A stretch of DNA of 5,967 nucleotides, from NCBI GenBank assembly GCA_041691815.1, contig JBEPTZ010000196.1, positions 1-5,967 on the forward strand. The letters are read 5' to 3'. The DNA is from 70-18 sp041691815 (GTDB lineage Bacteria > Pseudomonadota > Alphaproteobacteria > Acetobacterales > Acetobacteraceae). Both the position numbers and the translations under genes were made by a program. Numbering within the stretch: position 1 is the first letter of the stretch; every line of letters begins with the position of its first letter. Below, in pieces: positions 3,705 through 5,967 of the stretch. The notes beneath the pieces are model-generated. The model searched no databases. It worked only from the letters and a program-made list of their open reading frames with translations, and was not told the DNA's origin.

Positions 3705-5126
3705 CCCGCCGACACCTCCCGCCAGCAGGCGGTGTTCGACCGGCTGCGCCAGGGCATCCTGTCGGGCACGCTGCCGCCCGGCGCCCGCCTGCCGCCGTCA
3801 CGCCATCTGGCCGACGAGTTGGGGGTGGCGCGGCAGACCGTGGTGATCGCCTATGAGCGGCTGGCCGCCGAGGGCTATGTGCGCGCCCGCGTCGGCAGCG
3901 GCACCTTCGTCGCCACCGATCTGCCGGACGCCGCCCCGCCGCCGGCCCCGGTGCCACCCAGCGGCACCGGCGTGCTGTCGCGGCGCGGCACGCTGCTGGC
4001 GGCGATCCCCAACACCGCCGGGCAGTCGCTCGGCGCCCGCGGCACCTGCCTGCTGCTGGCGCCTGGCGTGCCGGCGGCGGAGCTGTTCCCCACCGCCGCC
4101 TGGGCCAGTTGCGCGGCGCGGGTGATGCGCGGCATGTCCGCCGAGCTGACCGCCTATCCGGCGTTGCAGGGCCTGCCGGCGTTGCGGGTGCAGATCGCAG
4201 CGCATCTGGCCGCCACCCGTGGTTTGCTGACCGATCCGGACCGCATCATGGTCACCGCCGGCACCCAGCAGGGCCTGCGGATCACCGCCGAATTGCTGCT
4301 CGATCCCGGCGATCCGGTGTGGGTGGAAGACCCCGGCTACATCGCCGGCCGCGGTGCGCTGCTGGCCGCCGGCGCCAGCTTGGTGCCGGTGCCGAGCGAT
4401 GCCGAGGGGCTGGATGTCGCCGCCGGCATCCGGCTGGCGCCGCAGGCCAGGCTGGCGCTGGTGGCGCCGTCGCATGCGACCCCGCTCGGTGGGGCGCTGC
4501 CGATCGGGCGGCGGCTGGCGTTGCTGGACTGGGCGGCGCGGGCGGAATCCTGGGTGCTGGAGGATGATTGCGACAGCGAATTCCGCTGGGAGGGCCGGCC
4601 ATTGCCGCCGCTGGCGACGCTGGATCGGGCCGGACGGGTGATCTATTGCGGCACCTTCAGCAAGAACATGGCGCCGGGATTGCGGCTGGGCTTCGCGGTG
4701 ATCCCGGAATCGCTGGTGCGTGCCTTCGAATGCACCCGCGCGCTGACCGATCGCGGTCCGCCGGCGTTGACCCAGGCGGTGCTGGCCGAATTCATGGCGC
4801 AGGGGCGACTCGGGCCGCATATCCGCCGCATGCGCACCGAATACGCCGCCCGCCGCACCGCGTTGCTGGCGGCGCTGGCGAAGCATTGCCCGGCGGTGGA
4901 GGCGCTGGCGGCGCCCGGCGGATTGCATCTGGTGGTGCGGCTGGCGGATTCGGCCGACGAGGCGGCGATCGTGCGGGGGGCGCGGGCGCGGGATTTGGGG
5001 GTGGCGCCGCTGGGGGCGTATTTCAGCGGCGCGGCACGGTTGCGCGGGCTGGTGATCGGGTTTGCCGGCACGCCGGTGGCGATGGCCAACGAGGCGGCGC
5101 GGCGACTGGCGCGGGCGATTGGTTAG
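3681..5126 (+). CDS. MocR/GabR-type transcriptional regulator (GntR HTH plus aminotransferase-fold domain)
   Basis: The 481-residue protein has the MocR/GabR architecture. An N-terminal GntR winged helix-turn-helix (about 15-78; LPPGARLPPSRHLADELGVA, then TVVIAYERLAAEGYV and VGSGTFV) is joined by a Pro-rich linker (about 81-98) to a fold-type-I aminotransferase-like domain (about 120-481) that binds pyridoxal phosphate as sensor. The Schiff-base lysine is Lys328 in TFSKNMAPGLRLG, and the acidic PLP-contact motif is EDDCD (294-298). The usual family forms are EDDYD and a PSHQ-[YFS]-P-[TSL]-G loop; here the Tyr is Cys297 and the loop reads PSHATPLGG, so cofactor or effector binding may differ. 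The ATG at 3681 has GGAG 12 nt upstream. The C terminus looks complete. It probably controls the divergent PaiB-like gene; the effector is unknown. Its TAG overlaps the convergent glycosyltransferase stop. Confidence 0.93.
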   Translation: MLDLMDQSPADTSRQQAVFDRLRQGILSGTLPPGARLPPSRHLADELGVARQTVVIAYERLAAEGYVRARVGSGTFVATDLPDAAPPPAPVPPSGTGVLSRRGTLLAAIPNTAGQSLGARGTCLLLAPGVPAAELFPTAAWASCAARVMRGMSAELTAYPALQGLPALRVQIAAHLAATRGLLTDPDRIMVTAGTQQGLRITAELLLDPGDPVWVEDPGYIAGRGALLAAGASLVPVPSDAEGLDVAAGIRLAPQARLALVAPSHATPLGGALPIGRRLALLDWAARAESWVLEDDCDSEFRWEGRPLPPLATLDRAGRVIYCGTFSKNMAPGLRLGFAVIPESLVRAFECTRALTDRGPPALTQAVLAEFMAQGRLGPHIRRMRTEYAARRTALLAALAKHCPAVEALAAPGGLHLVVRLADSADEAAIVRGARARDLGVAPLGAYFSGAARLRGLVIGFAGTPVAMANEAARRLARAIG

Positions 5127-5967
5127 CGCTCTTCGATCCGGGTGAAATTGGCTTTGCGCAGCGCCAGGAACGCTTCCAGGCCGTCATGCCCGGGGCCGCA
5201 GATTAGTTCGATGCTGTCCGGCAGACCGGTGGGCAGCAGCGCCGGGTCGGGCGGGCCGCCGTCCAGCGGATAGAGCGTCAGTTCGGCTCCGGTGGCGGCG
5301 AGGGCGGTGAGCGCCGGGTCGGAGGCGGGCAAGGTAGCGAGGATGATCAGTACCCGTTCGGGCGGGTGCAGCGGCGAGCGGATGGCGTGCAGCGAGGGCT
5401 GCGGGGCCGGGCGCAGCGCCAGATAGGCGGCGTGGCGGGCGGTGAATGCGGCCTCGCCGCCTGGCGGGGTGGCGGTGCGGGCGGCGCGCGGGTCGTCGCG
5501 CAGGGCGACCATCGCCGGGTCGTAGAGCACGCGCCAGCCGGCCTGCCAGACGCCGAGGCAGAGATCGGCGTCGGCCAGTGGGCCGGGCGGGATGCCCTGG
5601 GTGAAGCCGCCGGTGGCGCGCAGCAGGTCGCGGCGGGCCAGCAGCAGTGCGGTGGCGCAGGCATCCGGGTGGCGGAGGAAATTGGCCTCGGCGGTCTGCG
5701 CCGCGGCGCCGGCGAGGTATGGGGCGGTGGTGGCGTTGCCGAACACCACCAGGCCGGCCTGGATCAGCCGGCCGCCGGCGTCCAGCGTCGGGCCGCCGAC
5801 CACGCCGGCGCTGGGGTCGGCGGCGATGCGGCGCAGGCCGGCGGCGATGCTGCCGGGCAGCGGTTCGTGGCTGGCATCGAGGAACAGCAGCAGCGGGGCG
5901 GTGGCATCGGCGATGGCGGCGTTGCGGTCGCCGGCCGGCAGCAGGCGGGCGCCCGGCAGCATCGCCG
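5123..5967 (-). CDS. Family-2 glycosyltransferase, C-terminal part (runs off the right edge, probably truncated at its C terminus)
   Basis: The reading frame is open to the window edge, so the ATG at 5962 is probably internal and the N-terminal nucleotide-binding part is missing. Numbering from that Met, residues 10-31 (AGDRNAAIADATAPLLLFLDAS) correspond to the GT2 stretch N-x-A, then LLFLD with D-x-D-like residues. VVGGPTLDAGGRLIQAGLVVFG (54-75) and LADADLCLGVWQAGWRVLYDP (129-149) are the later GT2 blocks, the latter holding the acceptor-site acidic pair. From about 203 (RVLIILATLP) a second domain begins that in larger homologues leads into a GT-B-like glycosyltransferase. It ends after about 75 residues at a TAA overlapping the MocR stop. 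The likely role is polysaccharide or cell-surface glycan synthesis; the substrate cannot be told. The early end suggests a 3'-truncated gene. Confidence 0.75.
   Translation of the reverse strand, partial: AMLPGARLLPAGDRNAAIADATAPLLLFLDASHEPLPGSIAAGLRRIAADPSAGVVGGPTLDAGGRLIQAGLVVFGNATTAPYLAGAAAQTAEANFLRHPDACATALLLARRDLLRATGGFTQGIPPGPLADADLCLGVWQAGWRVLYDPAMVALRDDPRAARTATPPGGEAAFTARHAAYLALRPAPQPSLHAIRSPLHPPERVLIILATLPASDPALTALAATGAELTLYPLDGGPPDPALLPTGLPDSIELICGPGHDGLEAFLALRKANFTRIEER

Noticed and set aside
3798..4928. A 376-codon minus-strand open frame within the MocR gene
   Set aside because: The product is Gln/Arg/Gly/His-rich and motif-free, while the opposite strand encodes a complete GntR-HTH/aminotransferase protein.

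Overview
The window is a GC-rich stretch of bacterial chromosome, most likely from an alphaproteobacterium of the Acetobacteraceae/Rhodospirillales type. Two points support this: a COQ9-family gene, which among bacteria is essentially alphaproteobacterial, and a bS21 protein with the long Arg/Lys-rich tail seen in acetic-acid-bacteria relatives. Strong G/C preference at third codon positions in all main genes fits as well. The assignment is an inference from gene content, not a database match.

Layout. Positions 1-159 hold the 3' tail of an unrecognised plus-strand gene whose codon bias collapses near position 70. On the minus strand, read from right to left, lie peptide deformylase (2374-1832), a COQ9-family ubiquinone-biosynthesis protein (1835-1197, joined to the deformylase by an ATGA overlap) and, after a 79-bp gap, an isocitrate lyase/PEP mutase superfamily lyase (1117-227). 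That last gene has a strong AGGAGG ribosome site and is followed by an intrinsic terminator at about 175-141. rpsU (bS21, GTG start) runs the other way from 2596 to 2799 and ends at a textbook intrinsic terminator (2824-2858). The gap 2800-3003 also holds two inverted copies of an AT-rich palindromic repeat.

The right half holds a divergent pair: a PaiB-type FMN-binding split-barrel protein (3603-3004, minus) and a MocR/GabR-type regulator with an aminotransferase-fold domain (3681-5126, plus). Their shared 77-bp spacer carries repeated ATTGG half-sites and a candidate minus-strand promoter, so the regulator probably controls the PaiB-like gene and itself. The MocR gene meets a minus-strand family-2 glycosyltransferase head-on, with the two stop codons overlapping in TTAG (5123-5126). 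That glycosyltransferase runs off the right edge and looks cut short at its C terminus.

Most of the window is ordinary housekeeping and regulatory sequence. No CRISPR array, tRNA, rRNA, intact insertion sequence or recognisable defence system was seen. The points most worth a second look are the AT-rich inverted repeat pair, the MocR/PaiB divergon with its non-canonical cofactor-pocket residues, and the truncated glycosyltransferase at the convergent junction.
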